DNA from: Kalmusia sp. IMI 367209
Taxonomy: Eukaryota > Ascomycota > Dothideomycetes > Pleosporales > Didymosphaeriaceae
Direction of reading: 5' to 3'
Length of the DNA stretch: 64,000 nucleotides
Assembly: GCA_027946365.1 (NCBI GenBank)
Contig: JAPEUQ010000005.1
Coordinates: forward strand, 2,480,001-2,544,000
Shown: positions 12,055 through 23,972 of the stretch, piece by piece
Layout: each line of letters begins with the position of its first letter
Position numbering within the stretch: the first letter of the stretch is position 1
Translations under genes and position numbers: made by a program
Notes under the pieces: model-generated
Database searches by the model: none
What the model was told of the DNA's origin: nothing
The model's input: the letters and a program-made list of their open reading frames with translations, nothing else

Positions 12055-13624
12055 TCAGAAGCCCTGTTGCCGATGCCATTTCTCTTCCCATCCCGGGAAC
12101 CACGGGCTTTCTTCCAACGTGTGTGGTTCCCAACCCTTCGGAACCCAACCTTTATCCACCTGCTCTTTCGCCCATTGCTCTAGAGCTGGCTTGACCACAT
12201 GCTCGGTATGCCAAGTATTCTTGTACGCCATTAAATTGGGCTTCGCTTCATTAAGTACCTTCAAAACAAGTGCTGGTACGAAGGGTTCGTTGCGAAATTC
12301 TTCAAGCGGCGTAAATAGTGCTTTGAAGTTGAAGACTATGGCTCCCGACAGGGGTAAGCGACGTAATGTCTGCCAATCGACGCGAAGGTTGCAGCGAGTG
12401 ATATCGAGATCGGCCATCTGCACGTCACGGAGCTTTTCGTGGGGATCACCGGGCGGCATGTAGAGCGGCTGGTCAACTTCGAGGCCCCACGAACCACGCT
12501 GTATGGCCTTGTCCGTCGGCTTCTTCGTGAAATATCTGACTGGCATCAGCACGATAGCGCAGTTAGACGTAGAATTTTGAACATACCGATCCATAGAGAA
12601 CTGCATCTTCTCTTTGTAGTCCGGTACAGGTGCATGTATCTCCGGCAATGTCTTCCCAATCTTCGTACCTACGTTCCATCCTAAAGCACTACAGATTGTG
12701 CCGGCGCGAAAGCTGTAGTAGCCGTTCTCGGGGTCCCGCAGCATGATTGCGAAGTCCTCGGGGACGTTGTCAAAAAGGACGCGGAGTGGGTGGGTGTTCT
12801 TCAAGTCGGACTCTGTGTGTAGAATCCCATTGTGGAAGACCATGCTCTCCTTGTCTAAGCGAAAATACTGTGGATAGCGTGCGCAGAGGAACTGCAGACA
12901 CATCTCCATCAACTCTTTACATGCAAAATATGAGCCAGGTAGCATGTTGAGCACATTCTCACCTTCCTTTTCGTAGATGTCCTTCCGTTGCTTGATGCGT
13001 TCTTCGTACGTGCTCTCAAGTTCAAGCCACCAGTCGGGCTCCAACTTTGTGAGGGCTGAAGCACCATTAGCACAATATCTGTGACTTTTGAGTCTTTCAC
13101 TCACACATAGTTTGGTGATAGGCCCATCGAAAGGGTCGATATGGCCTTGGCTTCGCCTTCTGAACATCGAACTCATGGTAGGGTTGAGGAAGGGGTATAC
13201 CGCTAAGTGTTGCGTAGTCTGGGAAGTCGCCGAGTGCGTCGATCTCCTCTACCGTGAAATCGCAAGGGGTGCACATGGTCTTGTTCGCATCGTGCAATTC
13301 GGTGCAAAGTGGCACGCATTCCTTCTTTTCGGCAGAGACAACCAGGGCCTCCTGCGTCTTTCCTAGCTTTGAGGCGAAGCCTGGAATATCTGCTAGTGCA
13401 GTCTTTCGAGATGGTGGGTACACATCTGAATAGTCTGGCACTGAGCCGGCAAGCTCCTTCTCCGGCGATAGCGACCGAGGGGGGGTCTTGGAGCCAGAGA
13501 AGCGTCGACGCTGGAAGTGGAGTCGATTCAGAATGACATCACGCCTCCCTTTCTTGACTAGTATCAGCAGAACAGAGCTGCCGAAGAAGACGGCCCCGAG
13601 CAGCAGCAGTGGTACGTTCACCAT
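12055..13624 (-). CDS. DUF3445 / heme-dependent oxidative N-demethylase-like protein
   Basis: Two exons (13105-13624 and 12055-13055) join over a 49-bp intron (donor GTGAGT, acceptor TTCAG) to give 506 residues. The N-terminus has a hydrophobic anchor (residues about 4-22, [18 protein letters not shown]), so the protein is probably tethered to a membrane. The domain from about residue 150 onward matches the DUF3445 pattern: [15 protein letters not shown], an [13 protein letters not shown] segment, and the conserved [20 protein letters not shown] region near the C-terminal part. Members of this family relate to the alpha subunit of heme-dependent oxidative N-demethylase; older annotations call them mannosyltransferases without support. 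The substrate is unknown. The in-frame extension upstream of 13624 is repeat-derived and lacks an ATG. Confidence 0.85.
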
Positions 13625-13637
13625 GTTAGTGCAGGGG

Positions 13638-13697
13638 CTGGATGGCTGGATAGCTGGATGACTGGATGGTTGGATGGTTGGATGGTTGGATGGCTGG
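13638..13697. repeat. 8-bp tandem repeat (CTGGATGG type)
   Basis: About seven imperfect copies of an 8-bp unit (CTGGATGG / TTGGATGG with single-base variants) lie directly upstream of the DUF3445 start codon at 13624. They are therefore probably in its 5' leader. The array is open on the reverse strand and would encode a [12 protein letters not shown] repeat if translation began further upstream, but no ATG is available there. Confidence 0.9.
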
Positions 13698-15947
13698 TCG
13701 ACGGGTGGAGATGAGGCGTTGGCCAGCAAGGAGCACCAGAGACGTTTGTGAGGCTACCAAAGCCGGGCTAGAGGTATACAGGGCGACAGGACCAGCGAGG
13801 CCAAGGCCTATGCTCGACAGGTGGTACAGCAGGAGGTGAGTGAAGGTTGGGTAGCGAATTGCAGGCAAAGCAGCCCAACTACCTCATATAGCAGGCCGAG
13901 GTGGACCAAGTAGCGATGGCTCAAGCAGCAGCTGAGGGCGGCGTAAGGCCTGGCAGAGAAAGGAAGGTGATGTTCTTATCAGAAGGCAAGAGCGGGGTGC
14001 ATCGTAATGGACATAGGGAAATGACCACGACGAACAGCGGCAGCAGCGCAAACGTTGGACATGGTGCTTCACGTCGGCGACTGGACCAGGGCGTCCGCCT
14101 CGCCTTTAGGAAGACGAATGTACCGGGGCCCCTTTCGAGGCGGGCCAACGCGAAGGCGGCATCACAGCTCGCGTGGATGGGAGTGCTGGCTTCCCGCCGA
14201 TGAGATCCCCCGCTAGAGCTCTCCAGCCACATGGAGCTTGCCCCAACGCGGTATTCAGGTCCTGTCGCTGCTGCCGCCAGATGTACAGTGATCGGACGGC
14301 GGATAGCGTCTGTAGTCTGGTAGTCTGTAGCGGCTGTAAGCAGCAATATTCCATGATGCCTGGGCGTCTTGCCGTGAGCCGCCGTCCGTCTGTCGGTGGC
14401 CCTGGTCCTTGATCGCGGTGGATCACCGCTGCCGCTTGGGGTAAACGAATCCCATTGCGTTTTGCGTATCGCGAACTTGTGCATTTCCGAAGGTGCTCAG
14501 GGATAGGTTGGGAGAAGCGCAGTCGGGACAACAGCCGCAGGCGAGTGGCCCAGAAGGTCGCAAAGACCCGATACGAAGCATGGCACGCAGGTGCTAACGC
14601 CACGCCTGCATCACTTGTCGTCTACTCATTTAAATGGCCGACCTGGGCAGACAGCGATCATCATCTCCGTTGGTATAGAGTGTCGGTGGCGTGATGCCGT
14701 CGACGTTGCTCTGGCGGGCCCTGTTGGCTTCCTTGCGGGGTAGAGTGCTGCTTCAGGCCAGGTGGGAGGCATGCCATTGTCTGTGGGAGAGCAGTCCGAT
14801 GCGACAGAAATCATGACAAGTAATGTAGTGCGAGCACGTCTCCGAGTCTTATAGTCAGTATCCAGAGGCAGCAGGTCGAGTACAGCAGGATTGTCTCGCC
14901 AGGAGCGATGCTACAACCCTTCGCACTAGCCCCTATCGGGTCGCCCCACGTCGGAGCCTGCGCTCAGATCCAACACTGTTCTCACGACACGCTTTTGCAA
15001 ATGGACTGACGAATACGCCTCCGCATGTCCAAGACGCAGCCGTTTTCGTCGGCTACACCCTTCAACCCACATCAAGCAGTCCTTTCCCTGCCCTGGTAAA
15101 ATCCTAAACTGCAACTGTCTACGCACCCTGGATATTACCCCCATCCACTCGCACAAATCTGTCATTAGCACAATCAGCAATCTACAATGTAGCAAGAGGA
15201 TGAGAAATGCCGAACAATTCATCACCGTGGATTTACCGAAATGGTGGACATTATGCAACCTGCAGGTCCATTCGCACAACAAGCGTTCACTTTTACATTG
15301 GGTACCAGAGGAACAAACGTGGCGAAGCGAACACATCTGCTAGATAGACTCGAATGCTGGTTCTTCATCCGAAGTCTTACTACGATATGGTATTGCGTTC
15401 TGAATCTCCACACATATTGCCTTTGTAAATTGTATACTGAACCAATAGCCACTCTGTACGGAACGGACGACACGATGTTGGAATTTCTAGAAATACAAGC
15501 AAGTGATTTATTAGTATTGATTGCAGCACCTCATCGCTGACCATGCTGTATCGTGATACACATACTCAAAGGGAATACGACAGCGCGCAATCTATGTCCC
15601 AAAGCGACAGGTGTAACCACTCGTCTAGTGCTCAATCCACCCGCATTGGGTAAAACCCAAAGGAATTGATCGGACAAAGAGCGAACGGAATTATTTAGAT
15701 CATGCCCACAGAACGTATAGAATACCATTTAAAGACCTCGTGAGCCACGAAAACTAAGCGTTTCAATTCATAGTAGCTTTTAAAAATCACGACCATGAGG
15801 AAGCAGTGTGCATGCCCTGGGGGAATAAAATGTCAATAGCCTGTGCAGGCAACGTCCGAAATGGCCCTACACTGCGCCACTGACAAGACTTTAGCTTTTA
15901 CAAAACCCCTCTAGATGCAAAAGCAATGCCGGAAATCGCAAAAAAGT
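13698..15947. other. long intergenic stretch, no supported gene
   Basis: Contradictory open frames on both strands (up to 187 codons at 13921-14484) have random-looking composition and no motifs. The section nearest 13.7 kb is the promoter of the DUF3445 gene. Nothing else can be supported. Confidence 0.5.
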
Positions 15948-16053
15948 AGCCCGACGTGGGGGTCGAACCCACAACCTTGAGATACCAAGTCATCGAGTTG
16001 TTAGACCGTGAATACTTAAGAGTCTCACGCTCTACCGATTGAGCTAGCCGGGC
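15948..16053 (-). tRNA. tRNA-Lys(CUU) with a 33-nt intron
   Basis: Read on the reverse strand, the acceptor arms GCCCGGC and GTCGGGC pair with one G-U. The D arm is GCTC/GAGC. The anticodon stem TGAGA/TCTCA encloses the loop CTCTTAA with anticodon CTT, and the T arm is GTGGG-TTCGACC-CCCAC. A 33-nt insertion (about 15983-16015) sits one base after the anticodon, the canonical position for nuclear tRNA introns removed by the Sen endonuclease. The base after the acceptor stem is T, and CCA is not encoded, as usual in eukaryotes. Confidence 0.93.
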
Positions 16054-17250
16054 TAGTTGGTGATTGATGAAAAATGATGGCGATGTGAAATATACATACA
16101 TACTCTTATTCAAATCGTGATCGTTTGATGGTTTCCTCCCAGACGGCAGCCCTTGTCTCGTTGGGCAGAATCTGCACTGTGGGGGGTTGGCGCATTAGGC
16201 GCATCGGTAAGCCCTACCGCCCACGGCTCGACATGCCCAACGCTATAACATCAAACCAACGTTTTTCTGGTTCTTACCAAATGTCAATAGCGAGTCAGAC
16301 ATTGCGATGAATGTTATGATAGACACTATGAAATAAATCCTGAGAGACTATCCACGAGAGCCGTGCAAAGGCACTATTGGTACAAACTCTCGGGAGGGGC
16401 GCTATTTAAAGCAACTCAGGCGCTTGCTCAGCAGTGCCCACGAAAAGAGACAGTAGCGGCGAAACATCAGCCTCGCATCGCACTACGCCCCTCGGATGCA
16501 TTGCTCTTCTCGGGGGGCGCTGAGCTGACGAACAGTCGGATTTGTACATTCAATAGACGTCTTCCACTTCAGGACGAAACGGCGAGAACAGGAAAGTGCT
16601 GACAGTTTTTGCGCATGGAACGATGAAATGGGCAGTCCGCTGTTCAAGGACGCTGAAACGCATACTGCAGTGGTCGTGTTCTGGCAAAAGTCCATGTCTT
16701 GGCAGGCGTCGGTTGCTCGACTGCAGCATTCACGACGTCTGAGGTTCGCACCGGGGGGCCGCGCGCAATCAAAAACGGCGACCGCAGCTTTACGCGTAAT
16801 CGCTTTTGTAGATCGGCAGTGCTTGCGAGGATAGGAGATTTTGTAGTCTAGGGTTGTGGCCGCGCGCTTGCTACTGCAGCGGGCGCAGGGCCACCCGCAT
16901 CCGCACTGCCCCAGGGTCTTGTCCGTGCCTTTACCTGCCCGTCGACTTCCTCTGCCATCTTCTAGCTAACCCGATACACTTCACGCGCTACCAACGTCCC
17001 CCCGTATTACTGTCTGCCCGACGTTCGCTGCGTTGCTGCCATCACACCCGCGCTTTTCGAAACGCTGGCCAAGCTTCGGAGGCTGTGCTAGAGGTTCGGG
17101 GGATTGTCTTACGGTTCTCTCAACCACCATCGCACCTCCGGGCGCACAGCGAAATATACAAGAACGACCGGTGCACTATACGCTCTCTGGATGACGTCGA
17201 GACTGTAGCAGCAACGAGTGGAGCAAGCACCCTGATACCGTTGTGCCGCG
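16054..17250. other. upstream region of the flippase gene, no supported gene
   Basis: Open frames of up to 135 codons read into the flippase leader but lack domain likeness. The stretch probably holds the promoter and a long 5' UTR of the flippase gene plus the flank of the tRNA. Confidence 0.5.
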
Positions 17251-20200
17251 ATGGCCGGTAGGCCTCCAGGTCCACCGCCGTCTCACAACGAGAACCTGAT
17301 CGATTTCGACGACCACGACCACGACCACAACCAGCCGTACCACTACAATCCTGGCGCCCCGACCCCCCATACCGACGAGGAGCTCCTCCAACGCTACAAC
17401 ACCAATCACGCCGGCACACCCCAGGGTCGACCCTCGGAATCATATGATGAGTTTCTGGGAGGAGGCAGGCCAGCGGCAGGCCTTCCGGGAGGGCCTGGCG
17501 CACCTCCGCCAGAAGCTACACCATATTCAACAGGCGGACCGAGACTGTACTCGCAGACCTCAGAGTTAAATAACTACTCGAGATACTCGGATGCGGATAT
17601 ACATGCGGACGAGGACCAGTCGATGCAGGGTTACTATGCTGCGGGTGGAGGCTACGAACCGCCGGCTGGCATGCGTCGCGCAAACACCGGGAAGGCAAAT
17701 AGGAACAGCATTCTCAGTCTCGGTGGCGGTCTCTCCGGTCGCGTTAAGAACATGTTTGGGAGGGGCCCCGAATACTCAGAGATGGATCTGCCCTTGACAG
17801 AGCACGCGGCGCAACAAGGTCAATCTGATGCAAGAGGCGCCTATGCTGAGGATAAACAGGCGCCCAAGAAGCGCAGCTCGGGCGTGTTCAAGTTTGGTTT
17901 CGGACGAGGAGCTCCAGATCCATCAACGCTCGGTCCCAGGATAATACATCTGAATAACCCACCTGCGAATGCCGCCAACAAATACGTCGACAATCACGTT
18001 TCCACTACAAAGTACAATATCGTCACCTTCCTGCCGAAGTTCTTATACGAGCAGTTCTCCAAATACGCCAACTTGTTCTTTTTGTTCACCGCTATCCTTC
18101 AACAAATCCCTGGTATATCTCCTACAAAGCGATACACTACCATCGTACCCCTTGGTGTTGTCTTGCTGGTTTCTGCAGTGAAAGAATACGTGGAAGATTA
18201 CAGGCGGAGGCAATCTGATTCTACACTAAACAATTCAAAAGCACAAGTGTTGAAAGGATCGACGTTTCAGGATTCGCGGTGGATCAACGTTGCGGTTGGA
18301 GACGTAGTCCGGGTAGAGTCCGAGGAGCCTTTCCCCGCCGATCTTGTGTTACTCGCATCGTCGGAACCAGAAGGTCTATGCTACATTGAAACAGCAAACT
18401 TGGACGGAGAGACGAATTTGAAGATCAAGCAAGCCATCCCGGAAACTGCCGATCTTGTGAGCACAGCTGAACTGGGGCGCTTGGGAGGAAAGCTCAAGTC
18501 GGAGCAGCCAAACAGCAGTCTGTACACCTACGAAGCGACTCTAACGATCGCAGCAGGTGGAGGGGAGAAGGAACTCCCGTTGGCGCCCGACCAATTACTG
18601 TTGCGTGGAGCCACTCTCAGGAACACACCTTGGATCCACGGCGTGGTGGTCTTCACCGGGCACGAAACTAAGCTTATGCGCAATGCTACAGCAACCCCCA
18701 TCAAGACCACGGCGGTTGAGAGAATGGTGAATAAGCAGATTCTCATGCTTGTCGCTATTCTCATTGGACTCAGCATCATCAGTTCTGTTGGAGACGTTTT
18801 GATCAGGACAACCAGGGGGGATACTCTTGAGTATCTCCGGTACGACGGGTTTAATGGTGCTTCACAATTCTTCCGCGACCTGCTGACGTACTGGGTTCTC
18901 TACTCTAACTTAGTTCCCATATCGCTGTTTGTCACCATCGAGATCGTCAAGTACTGGACTGGAATCCTGATCGATTCGGATCTCGACATATACTACGAAC
19001 CCACGGACACGCCTGCCAACTGCCGTACTTCGTCCTTGGTGGAAGAATTAGGCCAGATTGAATATATCTTTTCCGATAAGACCGGCACTCTGACACAAAA
19101 TATGATGGTATTCAAGCAATCATCAATTGCAGGCATACAGTATTCAGATGAGGTACCTGAAGACAGACGGGCCACATTCGAAGATGGCGTTGAAGTGGGT
19201 ATTCACGACTTCGCGAAACTCGAGGAGAATCGTAAGACCCACCGCGATAGGGGCATTATCAATCACTTCTTGACTTTGTTGTCGACTTGTCATACTGTTA
19301 TTCCGGAAAGAGGCGGCGAAAAACAGGAGATCAAATACCAAGCTGCTTCTCCTGATGAAGGTGCTTTGGTCGAAGGTGCCGTTACACTAGGTTACAGGTT
19401 CATTGCGCGCAAACCTCGCTCTGTCACGATCTTGGTCGACGGGCGAGAGCTTGAGTACGAGCTTTTAGCCGTCTGTGAATTTAACTCCACGCGGAAACGG
19501 ATGTCGACCATCTTCCGTACACCGGAAGGCAAGATTGTTTGCTACTGCAAAGGTGCCGATACTGTCATTCTCGAGCGATTGGGGAAGCAGAACCCCTACG
19601 TAGAAGTGACGTTGACTCATCTTGAGGAATACGCTGCCGAAGGTCTCCGTACACTTTGCCTAGCAATGCGCGAGATTCCAGAAAACGAATTTCAAGAATG
19701 GTACAGCATCTTCACCAAGGCCCAGACGACTGTTAGTGGCAACCGAGCCGAGGAATTGGACAAGGCGGCCGAGCTCATCGAACATGACTTCACTCTTCTT
19801 GGTGCGACTGCTATTGAGGACAAGCTTCAAGAGGGTGTTCCTGACACTATTGCCACTCTGCAGACTGCAGGTATCAAGATTTGGGTTCTGACGGGGGACC
19901 GACAAGAAACTGCCATTAACATTGGAATGAGTTGTAAGCTAATTAGTGAAGACATGAGTCTGTTAATTGTCAATGAGGAGAACAAGGAAGCAACAAGAGA
20001 CAACATCCAAAAGAAGTTGAGTGCAATCAACAGTCAGAGCCAAGGTGGCGCTGAGATGGATGTTCTAGCCCTTGTCATTGACGGCAAGTCACTCACTTAC
20101 GCCTTGGAAAAGGACCTAGAGAAGTTGTTCCTCGATTTGGCCGTCAAGTGCAAAGCTGTTATTTGCTGCCGTGTGTCTCCGCTGCAGAAAGCTTTGGTAG

Positions 20201-21365
20201 TCAAGCTTGTCAAGCGCCATCTTAAAGCCATCCTCCTCGCTATTGGAGATGGTGCGAACGACGTTTCCATGATCCAGGCTGCTCATATCGGAGTCGGTAT
20301 CAGTGGCGTCGAGGGTCTGCAGGCCGCACGAAGTGCCGACATTGCCATTGGCCAATTCCGCTACCTACGCAAACTCCTTCTCGTCCACGGCGCTTGGAGC
20401 TATCAGCGTGTCAGCAAGGTCATTCTGTACTCATTCTACAAGAACATTGCGCTTTTCATGACCCAGTTCTGGTACTCCTTCCAGAATGCCTTCTCCGGTC
20501 AGATCATCTACGAGTCTTGGACGCTTACGTTCTACAACGTGTTCTTTACGGCCGCGCCTCCCTTTGTCATGGGTATTTTTGACCAGTTCGTCAGTGCCCG
20601 CCTATTGGATCGTTATCCGCAACTCTATCGCCTCAGTCAATCTGGTGTCTTTTTCAAGATGCACTCTTTCTGGTCGTGGGTGGCAAATGGGTTTTACCAC
20701 TCTCTTGTACTCTACTTCGTTTCGCAGGCCATAGTACTCTGGGACTGGCCGCAGCCGGACGGGAAAAATGCCGGCCATTGGGTTTGGGGAACTGGACTGT
20801 ACACCGCAGCGCTCGCTACGGTATTACTCAAAGCCGCTCTCATCACCAACATCTGGACAAAATACGCCTTCCTCGCTATTCCCGGCTCAATGGCCTTATG
20901 GTTCATCCTGATGCCCATTTATGCGACCGTAGCGCCGATGATCGATATCTCACCAGAGTACATTGGTGTGATCCAACGCTTGTTCCCTGATGCCAGATTC
21001 TGGGTCATGCTATGCGTGCTGCCTCCGCTTTGCTTGATGCGAGACTTTGCCTGGAAGTATGCGAAGCGCATGTACTTCCCGCAGAGCTATCATCACGTAC
21101 AAGAAATTCAGAAGTATAATATACAAGATTACAGACCTCGGTGAGTACTGTCAGTCTCGGCAACTATCTTTACCTCAAACTAACCTGTGATAGCATGGAG
21201 CAGTTCCAAAAAGCCATCCGCAAAGTGCGACAAGTACAGCGTATGCGCAAGCAGCGCGGCTACGCCTTTTCGCAAACCGACGAGTCGCAAGCCCGCGTGC
21301 TACAAGCGTACGACACGACACGCGAACGAGATCGCTACGGTCACATGGCGAGTTCGAGACGATAA
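17251..21365 (+). CDS. DRS2: P4-type phospholipid flippase, Drs2 class
   Basis: Exons 17251-21140 and 21194-21365 (53-bp intron, donor GTGAGT) give 1353 residues, close to yeast Drs2. P4-ATPases move aminophospholipids to the cytosolic leaflet, Drs2 at the trans-Golgi and endosomes with a Cdc50-type partner. Visible motifs are DGET (385-388, actuator), PISL in membrane helix 4 (556-559, P4 hallmark), SDKTGTLTQNMM with the phosphorylated aspartate at 609, KGADT in the nucleotide-binding domain, and GDGAND (999-1004). The N-terminal 200 residues are disordered and rich in Gly, Pro and His/Asp. The C-terminal tail encoded by exon 2 is highly basic, as expected of the regulatory tail, and is lost if the intron is ignored. 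Nothing is missing. Confidence 0.97.
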
Positions 21366-21725
21366 TCATGCCCTTATTTTGCGTTACAACCTGCATTCTA
21401 CACTCATATTGGGAACGGAGTATTTTTTCGGCGTTTAGGATAGGATCGGACACTGGCAAAGGAGCCTCTTTACATTCATGTGTTTGAGTACTTGTTCGTA
21501 AGGGACGGCAAGCTTTCTCGGGGACTACGGACTTGTTTGATACTTGGTAGTGTGTATTGCTTTGTATAGGGTGATTTCGAATCAAAATGGATGGGGCTCA
21601 CTATTTCAGTCCTCGCATTGACGTGTGTTTTCGGTGTTGACTCTTGCCTACGCTGACAGAATGTCCAACATCTACCATTCCAATGAACCTCAATTTCCCT
21701 GGTCAGATACTCTCGAGCCCTTCAC
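21366..21725. other. short convergent intergenic region
   Basis: It lies between the 3' ends of the flippase and NmrA-like genes and presumably contains both 3' UTRs. No gene is seen. Confidence 0.6.
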
Positions 21726-22910
21726 CTACAGCACACTCTTCCAATCTACTCCCTTCAAATACTCCTCGGCGGTCGTATACTGTATCTCCACGCCGTACTT
21801 CTCTTTTGCCTCCCATGGATAAACAACACTCGGATCCCCGCCATCATACCCAAACTCGTCCATGTACTGAAACATGGCGGCATACTCCCTGCCTAGCGTA
21901 CCCATATTCTCCTCCATGACGAAGCCAGGGTACGATTCGAAAGTGACGGTCACGTTGTTGATGCGGCCCCAGATGGCTGCGTACTCAGACCAGGAGAGCT
22001 TGGAGCCGCAACCGAGCAGGTTAGTGTCGGGAGGAAGGGAGAGCAAGGCGTGGACGAAGCGACCTGCAGTTTCTGTCATCAACAAAGTCAAGCTGGATAG
22101 GGAGAAGTTGTGTACCGGTATCGGCGTTCGGGTCAACCATGGGGACTTTGTTCTCGCCGCCCATCGGCATCGCCAATTTGTATGTTCCATCTGCCTGCTT
22201 AGTCGCTGGTCAAAGTCAGTATACGAAGGAGGTACATGTAATCGGGCGTCAAGACTCACGCAACGCCAATCCGCTCTTCCAATTCGTGATAAAGTACCCC
22301 AACTGCAGCTTACTTGTCTTCGCCCATAAATTCGGGTACGTGCTCTTGCAGTACTCCACCGCCTTCCATTTGCTATCAAAATGCAGATTGAAGTCGATTT
22401 TCCCCTTGCTCCATTTCTTGCTCTCGTTCAGCGTACACATAACGAACCGCTCTAAACTCTCCACCGTAGCTGCAGCAGCATCCACAATGTTCTTACCCTG
22501 TTGGATCTCGCGCTCGTAGGCGACTTCATTGGTGGTGATACCACGTGCTGCGGCCTCAGACTGAGCAGATGGGGAGCTCATGTGTTGCCAGAAGTCGGTG
22601 GTGCCAAAGATGACTGTTGCACCGGCGAACGCTTTCTTCAAGCTATCAACGTCATCTAGCTCCGCGCGGACGAGCTCGATACCCTGTTCTTTGAGGTGTG
22701 CGTACGCGGGCTTGCTGGGGTCGCGGGTAAGGCCGCGGACGTGCCAGCCAGGGAGTTTGGAGAAGATAGATGCAACAGAGCCGCCCTGCAGAAAGTCAAT
22801 AGATGATCCTTGAGCCAGAGAACATTCGATTTGGTGAGGCGTGGGTAAGATGGATTGTGTACCTGGTTCCCCGTAGCTCCGACAATAGCAATAGTCTTCT
22901 TTGCGGGCAT
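21726..22910 (-). CDS. NmrA-like NAD(P)-binding protein (atypical short-chain dehydrogenase)
   Basis: Four exons (22863-22910, 22260-22785, 22116-22205 and 21726-22072) with introns of 77, 54 and 43 bp give 336 residues in one frame. The N-terminus reads MPAKKTIAIVGATGNQGGSV, an NmrA-type GxxGxxG dinucleotide-binding loop split by intron 1 right after GATGNQ. It is followed by an SDR-like alternation with GLTRDP and VIFGTTDFW. The NmrA family contains NAD(P)/redox sensors such as the nitrogen regulator NmrA and enzymes such as isoflavone reductases; this one has no clear catalytic YxxxK. A cytosolic redox-sensing or reductase role is likely, but the partner cannot be told from the sequence. 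The 43-bp intron is short yet has normal ends. Confidence 0.88.
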
Positions 22911-22996
22911 GATGACTTCAGCCTCAATCATATATGTGTTTGTCGTAGATGATTCAAGTGTGTTTGTATGCATGTGTTACCTTCATCTTGAAGACG

Positions 22997-23006
22997 CTTT
23001 TATATA
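22997..23006 (-). promoter_or_regulatory. TATA-like element of the NmrA-like gene
   Basis: Reverse-strand TATATAAAAG lies about 90 bp upstream of the ATG at 22910, a plausible core-promoter position. Confidence 0.45.
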
Positions 23007-23972
23007 CCACTGTCTGTCCACGTACACTAGATATACGGCACCGACTCGTCCGGTCGCCCTCCCAAATCCCCCTCACACTCTATCTCGAAAACAGGCCCGA
23101 AAGTATTTTCAAGCCATCATGTAAGCCTTGCACTTCAGCTCACACTGGTGCAAATTGGGACCAAAACCGTAGAGCCTTGCAGCCCTAACCACACGTGGCT
23201 TAAGATACTGCTCGCCCTAAACAGTAGACCCAATGAGCCCCACCTTATGCAGCGGCCGCCGCGGCCGCCTGCGTACCGATTCAGTTCGGGACTGTCGGAG
23301 GTTTGCCCAGTAGTCCACAGCCGCTATCACACCTCCGCGTCGGTCTCATCGGCGCTTTGTTAGTCAGCTTTGTAAGTGCAAGCCCGACGCTGACGCGAAG
23401 TGGGAGCTAACAAGCTGCACAGAGATATACCCGGCCGGAATTTTCAACTAGGCGAGATGTAGAGATATTATAGATCAGTAAACGGCCCCTGTTGCAATTG
23501 ACTTTGAATACGGGACTCTAGTACAAAGCGATGTCATGATCAACGATCAGTAACTTCATAAAACATGTTGAAGACGGACGAACATTCCACCATTTTCGAT
23601 ATGTTCGAGGTAGACAAGCTCTTCCGTATAACAGAAGAAATCTACTTGATACTGATACAATCAATGATTAAACACCCCAATCTGAGCACGCCGGCTCAAC
23701 CATAGCACCAATGATACGAATGATCCTTTGCCTAACGCCCTGCTAGTTAAATACCGACTACAAGATACTGCCATCGCAGTAATACACAAGACCAAAGTCT
23801 GACACCATTGAGTATTCGCGCATCTCATGATGCACTTCCTGTTCACCAAATTGACACCTCTGCAATCCCTCATTGTGAGAGAGTCAATAGCCTGAGCCTA
23901 CAAAGCGCAAACCTTGGTGCACATAGTGAACAGCTTGATCAATACCATGTTTGTGGGAGGCTGCAGTGAGAT
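23007..23972. other. intergenic, no supported gene
   Basis: The stretch holds the upstream flank of the NmrA-like gene and the 3' flank of the INO80F-like gene. A GC-rich spot at about 23254-23270 contains two NotI octamers one base apart. No coding region is supported. Confidence 0.5.

Noticed and set aside
13921..14603. Long reverse frames of 165-187 codons upstream of the DUF3445 gene
   Set aside because: They overlap each other and opposite frames, have random composition rich in Arg/Ser/Ala, and match no domain; they look like chance frames in GC-rich DNA.
16854..17261. Forward 135-codon frame ahead of the flippase
   Set aside because: It overlaps the flippase start in another frame, lacks family likeness and probably lies in the 5' leader.
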